64,000 bases of DNA. It comes from Seminavis robusta (taxonomy: Eukaryota > Bacillariophyta > Bacillariophyceae > Naviculales > Naviculaceae). The DNA is taken from positions 42,226 through 106,225 of the forward strand of contig CAICTM010000146.1 in the NCBI GenBank assembly GCA_903772945.1, in the 5' to 3' direction. The translations under genes were made by a program, and so were the position numbers. Below, piece by piece: positions 30,155 through 40,059 of the stretch (positions are counted from its first letter, which is position 1; each line of letters begins with the position of its first letter). The notes under the pieces are model-generated. The model worked only from the letters and a program-made list of their open reading frames with translations, ran no database searches and had not been told where the DNA came from.

Positions 30155-32581
30155 ATGAGCACCAACAGCACCAACACCACCACTCCCGAGACTACGGAGG
30201 AGCCCGTGAAAAAAGCAGAAGAGCAGGTGACCACTAAGGAGGAGACCACCGCCAATGCTACAAATACGATCGACGATACCAAGGACCAGCAAAAGAAAGA
30301 TGCGTCTACCACGGATGAAGAGACTGTGAGCGTCACCAACTCCAGCACCAGCAGTAACATGACTGTTGTAGAAGGCGAGAAGAGCTCTGTTGTTGAAGTC
30401 ACTGACACTGCCGATGCGGCTGTTTCGGCCAATGCTACTGTTGCCAATGCCGCGGCTGCCAACACCACCACAATCACCACCAGGGTGGAAGCGGAAGTGC
30501 AAGAAAATACCGAGAATGGACAAGACAAGGTTCTCGACACAGCTTCTACTAACCTGGGTGGAAATGAAACATCGAACAGCGACAAAGAGACTGTGACAAA
30601 CACGACAAAAAATAGTGACAACACCGAAATTAGCAACAGTCCTGCCGAGGGGAAAGTCGTCCCGGACGGAGACAACACTGTCGAAACCAACAGCACTCTC
30701 GGAACCACCAACACAACTGAACCAGCATCAGAAAGTGGCGTGGAGAAAGAAGCGGGAAAAACTGATGAAGGAGAAGAGAAAAAAGAGGAACCCAACGAAA
30801 TCGAAACCAATAATCAAGGAGAGGAAATAGTCGACAAAAATCAAACTGATGTGGGAGCAAAAGAGGAATCCAACGAAATTGAAACCAAGAATCAAGGAGA
30901 GGAAATAGTCAACAAAAATCAAACTGATGTGGGAGCAGAAACAACAGCAAAAGAGGAATCCGGCGTAATTGAAACCAAGAATCAAGGAGAGGAAATAGTC
31001 AACAAAAATCAAACTGATGTGGGAGCAGAAACAGCAGCAAAGGAGGAATCCAACGAAATTGAAACCAAGAATCAAGGAGAAGAAATAGTCGACAAAAACC
31101 AAACTGATGTGGGAGCAGGCGGTGAGGAACTCGTATCAGGAACAAATGGTACCGAAGTGCAAACTGCTAATGAAACTGCCAGTCCGGGAGAGACCAAGGA
31201 GGAAGAAATTGAGAGTGGTGGTAGCGAGGGAGTTTCGGAAGAACAGAGTACGAATGAAACTGGTGAGACCGAGGAGGAAGAACAAACTACGGATGAAGAA
31301 GCGGCCAATGAGGAAGACACTGAAGAGGAAGAAGTGGAGTCTGATTTAGCCGAGGAGCAAACCAAAGATGAAGAAACTGCCGACGAAGGCGAGGCGGAAG
31401 GAGACATTGAGTCTGGAGGAACCGAGGAAGGGACTGAAGAGGAAACCACAGATGAAGAAGCTGAGGGAGAAACCGAGGAGGGGACTGAAGAGGAAACTTC
31501 AGATGAAGAAGAAGCTGATGACGGAGAAACCGAGGAGGATGAGCAAACTGCGGATGAGGAAGCTGAAGTTGAGGGAGAAACCGAAGAGGAAGAACAAACT
31601 GAAGAAGTTGAGTCTGGTGGAACCGAAGTTTCGGAAGAACAAGCCACTGATGATGCTGCGGGAGAGGAAGAAATTGAGTCTGGTGGAACTGATGAAGCTG
31701 CCGAGGAGCAAGCCACAGATGATACTACTGGAGAGGAAGAAACTGAGGGTGCCACCGATGATGCTGCAGAAGAGGAAACCACTGATGATGCAGCTGGAGA
31801 GGAAACCACTGAGGGCGCCACAGATGATGCTGCTGGAGAGGAAGAAGCTGAGGGCGCCACTGACGATGCCGCTGGCGATGAAGAGACTGAGGGCGCCACG
31901 GATGATGCAGCTGGCGATGAAGAAACCGAGGGCGCCACTGATGATGCAGCTGGCGATGAAGAAACCGAGGGCACCACAGATGATACTGCTGGTGAGGAAG
32001 AAGAAACGGAGGGCGCCACTGATGATACAGCTGGAGAGGAAACCACAGATGATACTGCTGGTGGGGAGGAAGAAACGGAGGGCGGAGAAATTGAGTCAGG
32101 AAATGATGATGGTACGGAAGAAGAAACTACTGATGATGCAGCTGGAGAGGAGGAAGGCGGAGACGAAACGGAAGAGGGCGTCGGTGGAGGTGAACAAGAA
32201 GAGGAGGAATTCCGCAATGGCGACAACACTGCAGAACAACCATTTGACGGTGGGTTCGGCGACATGAAAAACCTCGATACTAGCTCCGAAACGAAAGTCA
32301 ATGAACCCACTGAATCCTACGTCCCTACCGGCAACACTCCGAGCAGCAGCGGCAGCAATAACGAAGTTGGCGGCAGCAACAAAGACCAGTATCAGAGTGG
32401 GATGGATGCTGAGTCAAGTAATGCTCCAGTCATTCTCATTGCCGCCATGTTGGGACTGGTGTTGATCTTTTGGATTCGGGGACGAAGCAACAGGAATGGA
32501 AGGCACCGTAAGAATGGATACAGCCAGCTGCCACATCACAACAGCCGCAACCCATACCGCAGTCCCAGGAACTTTAGGTAG
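30155..32581 (+). CDS. giant acidic tail-anchored repeat protein
   Basis: An 808-residue intronless protein with no N-terminal signal peptide. It is Thr/Asn/Glu-rich with many N-x-S/T sequons at the start. Four near-identical copies of a ~30-residue unit (EIETKNQGEEIVNKNQTDVG) lie at about 212-325. A very acidic Glu/Asp stretch follows, with TEGATDDAAGDEE-type repeats (about 515-650). A Gly/Ser-rich spacer comes next. A single hydrophobic segment (about 755-773, PVILIAAMLGLVLIFWI) is followed by a basic 34-residue tail (RGRSNRNGRHRKNGYSQLPH...). The layout is tail-anchored, with the acidic domain in the cytosol unless translocated by an unusual route. No family was recognised. DNA-level repeats show recent expansion. 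Confidence 0.75.
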   Translation: MSTNSTNTTTPETTEEPVKKAEEQVTTKEETTANATNTIDDTKDQQKKDASTTDEETVSVTNSSTSSNMTVVEGEKSSVVEVTDTADAAVSANATVANAAAANTTTITTRVEAEVQENTENGQDKVLDTASTNLGGNETSNSDKETVTNTTKNSDNTEISNSPAEGKVVPDGDNTVETNSTLGTTNTTEPASESGVEKEAGKTDEGEEKKEEPNEIETNNQGEEIVDKNQTDVGAKEESNEIETKNQGEEIVNKNQTDVGAETTAKEESGVIETKNQGEEIVNKNQTDVGAETAAKEESNEIETKNQGEEIVDKNQTDVGAGGEELVSGTNGTEVQTANETASPGETKEEEIESGGSEGVSEEQSTNETGETEEEEQTTDEEAANEEDTEEEEVESDLAEEQTKDEETADEGEAEGDIESGGTEEGTEEETTDEEAEGETEEGTEEETSDEEEADDGETEEDEQTADEEAEVEGETEEEEQTEEVESGGTEVSEEQATDDAAGEEEIESGGTDEAAEEQATDDTTGEEETEGATDDAAEEETTDDAAGEETTEGATDDAAGEEEAEGATDDAAGDEETEGATDDAAGDEETEGATDDAAGDEETEGTTDDTAGEEEETEGATDDTAGEETTDDTAGGEEETEGGEIESGNDDGTEEETTDDAAGEEEGGDETEEGVGGGEQEEEEFRNGDNTAEQPFDGGFGDMKNLDTSSETKVNEPTESYVPTGNTPSSSGSNNEVGGSNKDQYQSGMDAESSNAPVILIAAMLGLVLIFWIRGRSNRNGRHRKNGYSQLPHHNSRNPYRSPRNFR
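30793..31125 (+). repeat. coding tandem repeat (~76-90 bp units)
   Basis: Four tandem units encode the ETKNQGEEIV blocks of the acidic protein. The first is shorter because it lacks the ETTAKEES extension. Near-identity between units points to recent duplication or gene conversion. Confidence 0.85.
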
Positions 32582-32783
32582 GTCGATGCTGTGGGTGGCA
32601 ATCGCTGCGCATAACGGAACAATTCCAGATGACATGATAGCCACGAGGCCGCATGTTAGAAGTAACAACTTTGAGAAGTGAATGAATCTTTTTTATTCCT
32701 AAATTAACTAAGGACAGCCGTACTAGACTACATGTACAGACTAAAAAAATGTTGGAGAACGTCACTTTGCCTGCATTGCTCCG

Positions 32784-34085
32784 TCAGGCAGTGCGAGCTA
32801 GTTGGGAACGTGGGCATTCTGTGTTACCTTCCCGGTCAACAAAACGACCTGGATTGTTTCGGGGGAGGACTGACTTCTTCAGATCCATTGACACACGACG
32901 TCGACTCATATGCCCAGCAGACGACGACGAGGAGGAGGACATACTCACATCCATAGTGACTCGGCGGCGAGTTTGATTTGCAACGAAAGTCAGTGCAGTC
33001 CCCTTCATGGCACTCTGGTGCTGGTGTTCCACACGACCTGGATTGTTTCTGGCGAAGACTGACTTCTTCAGATCCATTGACACGCGTCGTTGACATGCTT
33101 GCCCAGCAGACGAGGAGGAGCAGGAGGACATACTCATGTCCATAGTCACTCTTCGTCGGGTTTGAGTTGCAACCGAAGCCAGTGCAGTCCTCTGCATGCT
33201 ACTGGCACTGTGCTCCCGAGCGACTCGATTGTGCGCCATGGACGCACTGCGAGAGGGCCTCGAGGACACGTTCTTGGTGATTCCTCTTGTAGGAGTCCTC
33301 TCCGAAGGAGACGACTGGTATCGGTAACTGTGATCCATCGTTGTTCGCCGCACTGGTCTCCCACTAAAGCTGTTGGACGTCATCAAAGTCCCATGTAGAT
33401 CCTGTTCTTCCGAAACTCCTCGCTTCAGGCGTGAGGTCCCCATGGAGACGCCCAAACACCCAGATCTCGATCTTGCGACGCCCCTGTCCTCAGATTGCTG
33501 CGAAAACTGTAGGGAGATTCGGCGTGGTGTCTGGCCTTCACTATGGGATGCTGCGTCGTATTGCAAGTCGACACGGCTGGGTTTGAGTGCACTCTCGGCT
33601 TTAGTCAAGTTGTCGTGAGAGAACGAAATGCTGCAAGACCTGATTGAACTGTGGCTGTGGCGAGTGCAGCAATCACACAGGTCGTGCACCAAATCCTCTT
33701 TCTCGTCGTCATCTTCTTCCTCCTCAGAGCTGTAGTCTACCGAACTGTCGTCGAACATGGAAAGGTCGGAATGAGACGAATGATCATCAAAGATGCTTTG
33801 CCTCTTTTGGACTGTCAGTCGCTGAGACGCTTTCACTCCACCGCCCGATCCAACCTTTCTTTGTGCCTGCGTCTCCTCTCCATAGCCAAGCACCTCCAGG
33901 CCAGGCAGCTCTTCCTCTTCACCACCGTATCCCAGATCATCTGCAGTCAGAACGGCATCGTCTGTTGCGCCATATCCAAGCTTGTCGTTGTTGCCTTGGA
34001 GGACACATCCATCGTCTCCATATCTACTAGACCCACTGCTCATGGAGGCATCACTGTCAAAACAAACTTCTTCGCGATGGGACAT
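32784..34085 (-). CDS. LGYG / RRxS-repeat protein, copy B
   Basis: A 433-residue intronless protein on the minus strand, convergent with the acidic-protein gene (gap 202 bp). The N-terminus is acidic with three LGYG motifs (DKLGYG, DDLGYGGEEEE, LEVLGYGEE). A Ser/Glu-rich linker and a short HDLCDCC cluster follow. The C-terminal half has repeated RRxS/T sites: RRISLQF, RRTTMDH, and a tandem-duplicated pair of RRRVTMDMSMSS ... RRVSMDLKKSV blocks. The motif order equals that of the gene at 25501..27246, so they are paralogues. Function is unknown; multisite phosphorylation is inferred from the motifs. Confidence 0.7.
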   Translation of the reverse strand: MSHREEVCFDSDASMSSGSSRYGDDGCVLQGNNDKLGYGATDDAVLTADDLGYGGEEEELPGLEVLGYGEETQAQRKVGSGGGVKASQRLTVQKRQSIFDDHSSHSDLSMFDDSSVDYSSEEEEDDDEKEDLVHDLCDCCTRHSHSSIRSCSISFSHDNLTKAESALKPSRVDLQYDAASHSEGQTPRRISLQFSQQSEDRGVARSRSGCLGVSMGTSRLKRGVSEEQDLHGTLMTSNSFSGRPVRRTTMDHSYRYQSSPSERTPTRGITKNVSSRPSRSASMAHNRVAREHSASSMQRTALASVATQTRRRVTMDMSMSSCSSSSAGQACQRRVSMDLKKSVFARNNPGRVEHQHQSAMKGTALTFVANQTRRRVTMDVSMSSSSSSSAGHMSRRRVSMDLKKSVLPRNNPGRFVDREGNTECPRSQLARTA

Positions 34086-35444
34086 GTTTGAAGATTTTAT
34101 TACTCGTAATGAGCTGATACTTCAAATGAGCGATATCGCGATTGTCGAAAAGAAAAGATTATGAAATTGGCGGGAGCGATGGCTAGCTACCTGGTACTAA
34201 CTAGTAGCTGGTAGCTGGAGCACTTGAGAGGTTGGAAGTTGGAACAGTTCGAATGATGAATCAGGCTTCTGCTACCGGTATCTTTGTAAAAGAAACCAGG
34301 AAGAGCGAGTTCTCTTAGAGTGGTGATGCCAGGCCAAAGGCTGGCTTGCACTCGGGAAGAAGGAGGGGTGGCCTACGTACAGCTGTTGAACAATAATTCC
34401 TAAAGAGAAACAACAGTGGAACCGTCTGGTTCCACTGTAGAAAATGGACGCGACCGGATGTGCTCGCGGGCTCTGAAGGTGCAATTATACAAGATGTGCT
34501 GGCAGTGGTGCTTGATGGGAGTTTTCAAAAGCTAGAAAAGCAAACAATGCAAGGGTACGGTTGCCAACATTTCTACATCTTTCAACGGAAATATGATAGC
34601 TGCATGACAGACTGGTATTATGCACCCAGCAAGAGCGAACAACCCGCCGGTCGCTTTACCGACCAGGTAAGGAACAGTAGCTGGATACTCAGTACTCCAG
34701 TACCGGTAGTAGCTATGCAGCCAGTCGTTGGTTTCTTCTCCGAGTATTGTACACATTGCGCATTGAGCTTTGAGCTGTGTTGTTGCACTGCTGGAAGTTC
34801 TCCTGTGTTTCGGACCCAGATCAAATCTGACTCCTCTCCAGCCAACACCATCTACCTACTAGAGTGCATGATGTACGTACATGTACTCAAGCTAGCCAGA
34901 GAGGAGACAGTATCGCTAGCCAGTAGCCACTGACAGGTTGGTGAAGACCAACAACTCAGTAACTGCGTACAGAGAAGGGCTCAGCTAGCCAGACGGTACC
35001 AGCAGTGCAAGCAATCGTGCAACCGTTACGATACAGCACGGTACCGCTACGGTACATCGTACCAGCCACTGAGTTGCTTGCTTTGCAATTTGGCAAGAGT
35101 ACATACATGTACATGTATGTGATGTACTGAGTGTGGCCTAATGATACCGGTACAGTCACAAAGTACTACTGAAAAGAAGATGCGGAAGGCTGCCTCCTTT
35201 CCACCGAAAGCTTCGTTAGAAACTGCCAGGGTGTCGCGAGCTCTGAATGGCGAGCCTTCTGCTAGTGCCAGTCTCGGCCGCTGGCTACGTGGTACTCTGA
35301 GTACTGGCCAGCTAGCTAGTGACCGGCTCGACAGACCCCACTTACCTTTGTACTAGTAGCGGTCGCCAATGGTGGTGGCTACCGTATGTGGCTGTGCCAA
35401 TACCGGTATTGCACTCAGCCCCAAAACGTCTCAAACAGTCAGTA
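34086..35444. other. intergenic region
   Basis: About 1.36 kb rich in palindromes: TACCGGTA near 34273, 34701, 35143 and 35401, and TACATGTACATGTA near 35104-35117. No gene was recognised. Confidence 0.5.
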
Positions 35445-35608
35445 CTCTAACGAAAAAGTTGAGAATTTTGAAAAAGGTGATAACTCCTCAGAATCACCAG
35501 CAGGATTTTTAATGGTTTTGGGTTAGGGGGATTGTAGAATTCTCAACTTGATCTTCAGATTTGTGTTGGAGTCAGCAGGTTTGAGAATTCTCAACATTTT
35601 CGTTGGAG
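35445..35608. mobile_element. Stowaway-like MITE (164 bp)
   Basis: Imperfect ~28-bp terminal inverted repeats (CTCTAACGAAAAAGTTGAGA at the left; its near complement ends TTTTCGTTGGAG at the right) with TA immediately outside both ends (35443-35444 and 35609-35610). No coding capacity. Small size, TIRs and TA duplication fit a non-autonomous Tc1/mariner-type MITE. Confidence 0.65.
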
Positions 35609-35731
35609 TAGTTTGGGAAGGAAGAAACTGGAAAAGTCAAATCCAAAAGGTATTTCGCAGCTCATTGCTGGCTTAAAGCTCTGAGTATCCACGACTTGGG
35701 CACGTCTGAAGAACTCAAGCCGAAAGTATGG

Positions 35732-36772
35732 ATGCTGCCACCTGCCATCATGCCAGTGATCCGCTGTTGTGTGAGAGCTTTCAAAACCAAACCAACAGGG
35801 ATGATGAAAACCTTTCAGAAATGGCAAAAGGGAAGCGCGACGCCCGACATGAAGCGCAGCAACAGCAACAAAAAGGATGACGATATCTTGCACCTCAAGC
35901 TTGATCTGCGCATTCAAATCGCGTCGGATTTGCATTTGGAGTTCTATGGGAAACCAAACCGTATACCATCCGACATTATCCAACGGAGAGCTCCGGTTTT
36001 GGCATTGCTTGGTGATATTGGAATGGCATGTACCGACATATTGAGATTCTTTCTCTTGCAACAGAGCGATCAGTTCGAGCAAGTCCTGTTTGTCGCTGGC
36101 AACCACGAATTTTACAATCACCCGAAGGAGCTGAAACCAATCACGGTTCAACAACAACTGGAATGGATTCGTCAAGTATGCCAAGAACGAGACAATCTGC
36201 ACTTTTTGGAACGACAAGCTGTGGAAATTCAAGGCGTGAGGATTCTAGGGACCACCTTGTGGTCCAATATTCCCAAACAACAGAGTCGACACGCCGAAGA
36301 AGGAATGAACGACTATCAACTCAGTTATATCAGCGATCATTTTGGGTCTGTCCAACATATGACCGCCAAATACACCAATTCCTGGCATAGTTTGAGCGTG
36401 TTCTGGCTGGAACAGCAGATCCAACGGGCCAAGCACGACGGCAAGCCGGTGGTTGTCCTGACCCATCATACCCCCTGCACGGAGGCAACTTCTCATCCCA
36501 TGTACGCAGACAGCTCGTATTCGTGCTGCTTTTCGTCCGACTTGGTGCATTTGCTGCGTGATCCTGTGAAGGTGTGGTGCTGCGGCCATACGCACTACAA
36601 CTTTGATTTGGTGATTGATCAAGAGAAGAAGAAGTTAGTGCCGTCATCATCGTTGGCAAACAAATCGACAGGAGGAACAAGGCTAGTTTCCAATCAAAGA
36701 GGTTATCCTGGCCAAGATAAAATGGATTATGACAGCCAAGGGCTAGTGGTTCGGGTCTCCAACCAGCCCTAG
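35732..36772 (+). CDS. calcineurin-like metallophosphoesterase
   Basis: A 346-residue protein from the first ATG; in-frame sequence extends 12 codons upstream but only to a TTG. The di-metal phosphoesterase motifs occur in order: IASDLHLEF (D-x-H), LLGDIG (GD), FVAGNHEFY (GNHE), VVLTHHTP, and CCGHTHYNFD (GHxH). The family hydrolyses phosphomono- or diesters with Fe/Mn/Zn; the substrate is not predictable. A basic N-terminal extension of ~60 residues precedes the domain and may be partly untranslated if the internal Met of MMKTFQKW is used. A 164-bp MITE lies 123 bp upstream, within the probable promoter or leader. Confidence 0.8.
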   Translation: MLPPAIMPVIRCCVRAFKTKPTGMMKTFQKWQKGSATPDMKRSNSNKKDDDILHLKLDLRIQIASDLHLEFYGKPNRIPSDIIQRRAPVLALLGDIGMACTDILRFFLLQQSDQFEQVLFVAGNHEFYNHPKELKPITVQQQLEWIRQVCQERDNLHFLERQAVEIQGVRILGTTLWSNIPKQQSRHAEEGMNDYQLSYISDHFGSVQHMTAKYTNSWHSLSVFWLEQQIQRAKHDGKPVVVLTHHTPCTEATSHPMYADSSYSCCFSSDLVHLLRDPVKVWCCGHTHYNFDLVIDQEKKKLVPSSSLANKSTGGTRLVSNQRGYPGQDKMDYDSQGLVVRVSNQP

Positions 36773-37331
36773 CTAGCTACCGACGCGAAAGGAGGAATGG
36801 ATTAACCTGCAGAGTACTACACGTAGCGATGCGAAGGGCTGCTGTGTTCTGGGGATGTCGTGTCCTGGTCCGGTGGTGTGGGAGGTTTCTCGCGATTGAT
36901 CATTCGATTGAATCCTTCGATTCGATTCGATTCGATTCAACATTATTCATGATTCGTGTGAGAAATGTGAGCAAGTGAGGAGGGAGAGGGATCCAGCGAA
37001 AAAAGTGAGAGGGTGAAGTGAAACCGCGTGGTTTGGCATAAATAAATCAGATTTGAGGGCTCTCGGGTTCTTTAGAGACGGATTCCAACTAGAGGCAAAG
37101 ATCTTGGAGAAACTTTTCTCAGTCTTCTTGGCCCAAAACCGGTCCTGTCATCGTTCTTGTAAGCTAGGATACCCAACCTAGCAGCCATCAGCGGAGTGAG
37201 AATGTAATACTTGTAGGAACAGTGGGGGGCCCTGCGGCTCCATCCCTCCAACGAATGTGTATAGCTGGTCCTTTCATAATTCAGACTGTTGCTAGTTTGG
37301 TGGTTGCCATTCCTCTTGAAATCGTTCTACC
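36773..37331. other. intergenic region with (ATTCG)n
   Basis: A short (GATTC)n microsatellite at about 36918-36941. This is the probable promoter of the membrane-protein gene. Nothing else was recognised. Confidence 0.45.
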
Positions 37332-38660
37332 ATGTGCAAATCCGACAATGGCAACGGCACCAGTGCCGTCGTTCTGCAGAGGCAACAAGTGGAAGAAACC
37401 GAGAAACAGTCCTCCACTACTAGCGAGACCAAGAGCAACACAAGCAACGGCTATGTTATCAAAGAGCAAACGATTGGAGAAAAATTGTTCCAAGCCAAAG
37501 AGGACCGCATGTACTTTCACAAGATTCTTGGCTTTAGCGCTTTGGCCAGTTATGCCTATCGCTTCATCAATCTGGGACCCCAAGACGGCAATTTCAATGG
37601 CATTACTCCCCTCATCTTTGTGGTCCACCATGCCTCTCTCAACTTGTCCAGTTTCGTGTTTGATATCCCCCAACGTCGCATCAGAGGGGGCTTTCGGATC
37701 TGGCCGGAATACCGAATTCATTCCATGGTCTTTACCTTTCGCAATCTGGCATGCATGTTGCGATTGTGGATGCTATTGAATATTGTGAATAAAGACGACG
37801 ACACTGTGTGGTACTCGGTGTTGAATGGCGGCCTGGTCAATTGGGCCATTGTCATTGCCACTTGTGCCGCTGCGGATTATGGAAGTTCCCTCAGTGCTCA
37901 GTACAAATCCAACACGGTCCGGGGCACGGATTACTTTGACCCGTATGCGAATTGGTTTGCTAGTGAAATGCAATTCCAGCTCACGGCGATGTGTTTGGCG
38001 GGTGGATACCAGCGGTACTCACTCCACTTGGTGGGGGCCTTTATCATCCAATTCAATAGCTTGTGAGTGAATGAAAGATGTGTTCTTGTAGTGTTGTTTC
38101 CTTATGAGCCGTTCCAACAGTGACACTGACACTTTGATTTTGTTTGCTTGCCATATTGTAGCTTGATGACAATGAGAAGGAAGAATCTGTTTAGCCACTT
38201 GACACTGACCACAACCTATGGTGTCATGCTTTTGGCTTCCATGTTTGTTGGTTTGTACGAAGATTATTTCACCAATGACCACGTTACCATTGCTGCAACC
38301 TTTGCCAACTTGGGAATCATCCTTCGCATGGGCATGGGAGTGGACAAGTACATTGTCTGGACCGTCGTGGCGGCTGGCATGCACGCTGCCAACACCCTGT
38401 TGCCACCGTTCATGGATGGGCTACCACGAGACCCTTCCTTTTACTGGACCATTGCATTTTGGGTTACCAAGTTCACATGCTATGCGTTTGGTGTCCGAAA
38501 ACGTTCTTTGATTTTGAAAAAGAAGAAGGAATTGGCAGAAAGCAAAGACAAGGGCTCCACCACCTTTAACAAGGCGGGATACGAGGTTGTTGCCGCCGGC
38601 TTTGTCGTCTTGTCCGCCTTGGCAACCTATGACATGTTGGACATTTTTGAAGTCATCTAA
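37332..38660 (+). CDS. multipass membrane protein of unknown function
   Basis: Exons 37332..38062 and 38162..38660 with a 99-bp intron (GTGAGT...ATTGTAG, splitting a Phe codon) give 409 residues. A polar Gln/Thr/Ser-rich N-terminus (1-45) is followed by several hydrophobic helices, starting near FHKILGFSALASYAYRF. The sequence HHASLNLSSFVFDIPQRRI, then RIWPEYRIHSMVF, looks like a conserved core; later helices are in ACMLRLWMLLNIV, VNWAIVIATCAA, GVMLLASMFVG and FVVLSALATY. A basic KKKKELAESK loop precedes the last helix. No known transporter or enzyme family was recognised. Confidence 0.75.
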
Positions 38661-39147
38661 AGCTCTGCTGACTGACTGGTTTAGAATATTTATTTTAGAA
38701 GTACAATTTTGCAAAGATGGATTGTCACACGAACTATGCATATCTAGCTAGATGGGGCTTCAGCAGCTAGCTGGTTGTGCAATAGTGTTCATACTTGTTG
38801 TTGATGTATTTGTGTATATTTGGGCGTACAGTACGTACGGTATTCCAGTGCAAATAGATTTGAAAAAGTTGCGCTGCAGGGCCAGCACAGCGAATACATG
38901 AACCGAGTAGTCCGTACAAGCCAAAATGGATAGCAGTTGCGCCAGAAGCAGCAACAGGACCAGGCATACGCTCCGGGGTAGACTGCTTTCCCTTTTCTTC
39001 TTGAGCGAGTGAGCTGACAGTCTACAAGTAATCTCTGCGGGTTGATGCCTCTCTTCACGGTTTGCTCATTCAGGATACTCTATCCGAGCTGGACAACTTC
39101 AACCTCCCTTTACTGTACATGTACGTTCCGGGGCTTTCTCGTAATGA
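38661..39147. other. convergent intergenic region
   Basis: Shared 3' region of two convergent genes. Nothing was recognised. Confidence 0.45.
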
Positions 39148-40059
39148 TTATTTGTCTTCATCAAATGCATGGTCAAAGGTCGTTTTGTATAGATACTCGT
39201 CCATATCCAGTTCTCGTTCTTTCCTTCCACCCGTCATCATCCAGGGAGCAGCTTGTGCCGGATCATATAATTGGGAGATTTGTTCTGTTTTGTTTTCTTG
39301 CCCCGATAAAAAGACAATCTTACTGCTGGTTTTGGTTCCCACAAAGGGTGACAATAATTGCCACAAGATGACAAATGCCATGGGAGCATCGAGAATGACA
39401 ATTTTGTCAATGTGACCCACGTAGTGACGTCGAAGTGTCTGTAGAAACTGCTGGCCCACATGGAGTGGAGGAGCATGCACCATGGGTTGAAAGCCGGCAA
39501 TGTCGACCACGGCATTGATGGAATCTTGTCCGGCATTACGTTGACTGCAAGCAATCGTTCGTTCCATAGTATAGAGAGCTTCCATCATGGTCCAATGCAG
39601 GTCGTGATGAATGCTCTTTGGAGGTCTAAAATGAAAGGTAGCTCTTCCTTCCTTGTCGTATCCCATGACAAAACTCTTTTTCGACGACAGGCGTTCCGCC
39701 AGTTCCGATCGAAACTGCTGCTGCTGTTCATCATTATCATCGATACTGTCATCAAATGTCCGTCGGAGCTGATCCAATTTCATTTCTTGACGAAATTGGA
39801 GCGTCAGTCTCATGCAGTCCAGTGCTCTATCGACGTCCTTCTTGGACTTGAGATACCGTCGTGCCATGGCCGTGGCGTGTTTTTGGCGGTCTTCCACAGT
39901 GGCAGTGCCACTCCAAGCACTCTGAAGATACTGATAGTTTGTGCGGGCAGCAGTCTCCATTTCTTCTTCGGTCAATTGGGAAAGCATAGACTGAAGCAGA
40001 GTCTCGCTCTCTTCTGCTGCTTCGAGGTTGTTCTCTTTGGAATCTTGCTGGAGGCACAT
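39148..40059 (-). CDS. CRAL-TRIO (Sec14-like) lipid-binding protein
   Basis: A 303-residue intronless protein. An acidic N-terminus is followed by a CRAL-TRIO N-terminal helical part (ARRYLKSKKDVDRALDCMRLT) and the lipid-pocket domain: KSFVMGYDKEGRATFHFRP, then INAVVDIAGFQP, and HVGQQFLQTLRRHYVGHIDKIVILDAP. The C-terminus contains SSKIVFLSG, matching the segment that closes the pocket in Sec14 proteins. It probably binds or transfers a phospholipid or isoprenoid. It differs from the DUF6824-linked Sec14-like protein at 14094, being a single-domain form. Confidence 0.8.
   Translation of the reverse strand: MCLQQDSKENNLEAAEESETLLQSMLSQLTEEEMETAARTNYQYLQSAWSGTATVEDRQKHATAMARRYLKSKKDVDRALDCMRLTLQFRQEMKLDQLRRTFDDSIDDNDEQQQQFRSELAERLSSKKSFVMGYDKEGRATFHFRPPKSIHHDLHWTMMEALYTMERTIACSQRNAGQDSINAVVDIAGFQPMVHAPPLHVGQQFLQTLRRHYVGHIDKIVILDAPMAFVILWQLLSPFVGTKTSSKIVFLSGQENKTEQISQLYDPAQAAPWMMTGGRKERELDMDEYLYKTTFDHAFDEDK

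Noticed and set aside
31072-32310. 412-codon Ser/Val-rich frame antisense to the acidic protein
   Set aside because: It is the complement of Glu/Asp/Thr repeat codons; low complexity and no independent support.
35591-36232. Minus-strand 213-codon frame over the phosphoesterase gene
   Set aside because: The plus frame carries all metallophosphoesterase motifs; the minus frame has none.
36900-36945. Possible tRNA T-arm (GATTCGATTCGATTC)
   Set aside because: It is a simple GATTC repeat with no tRNA arms around it. No tRNA was found in the window.
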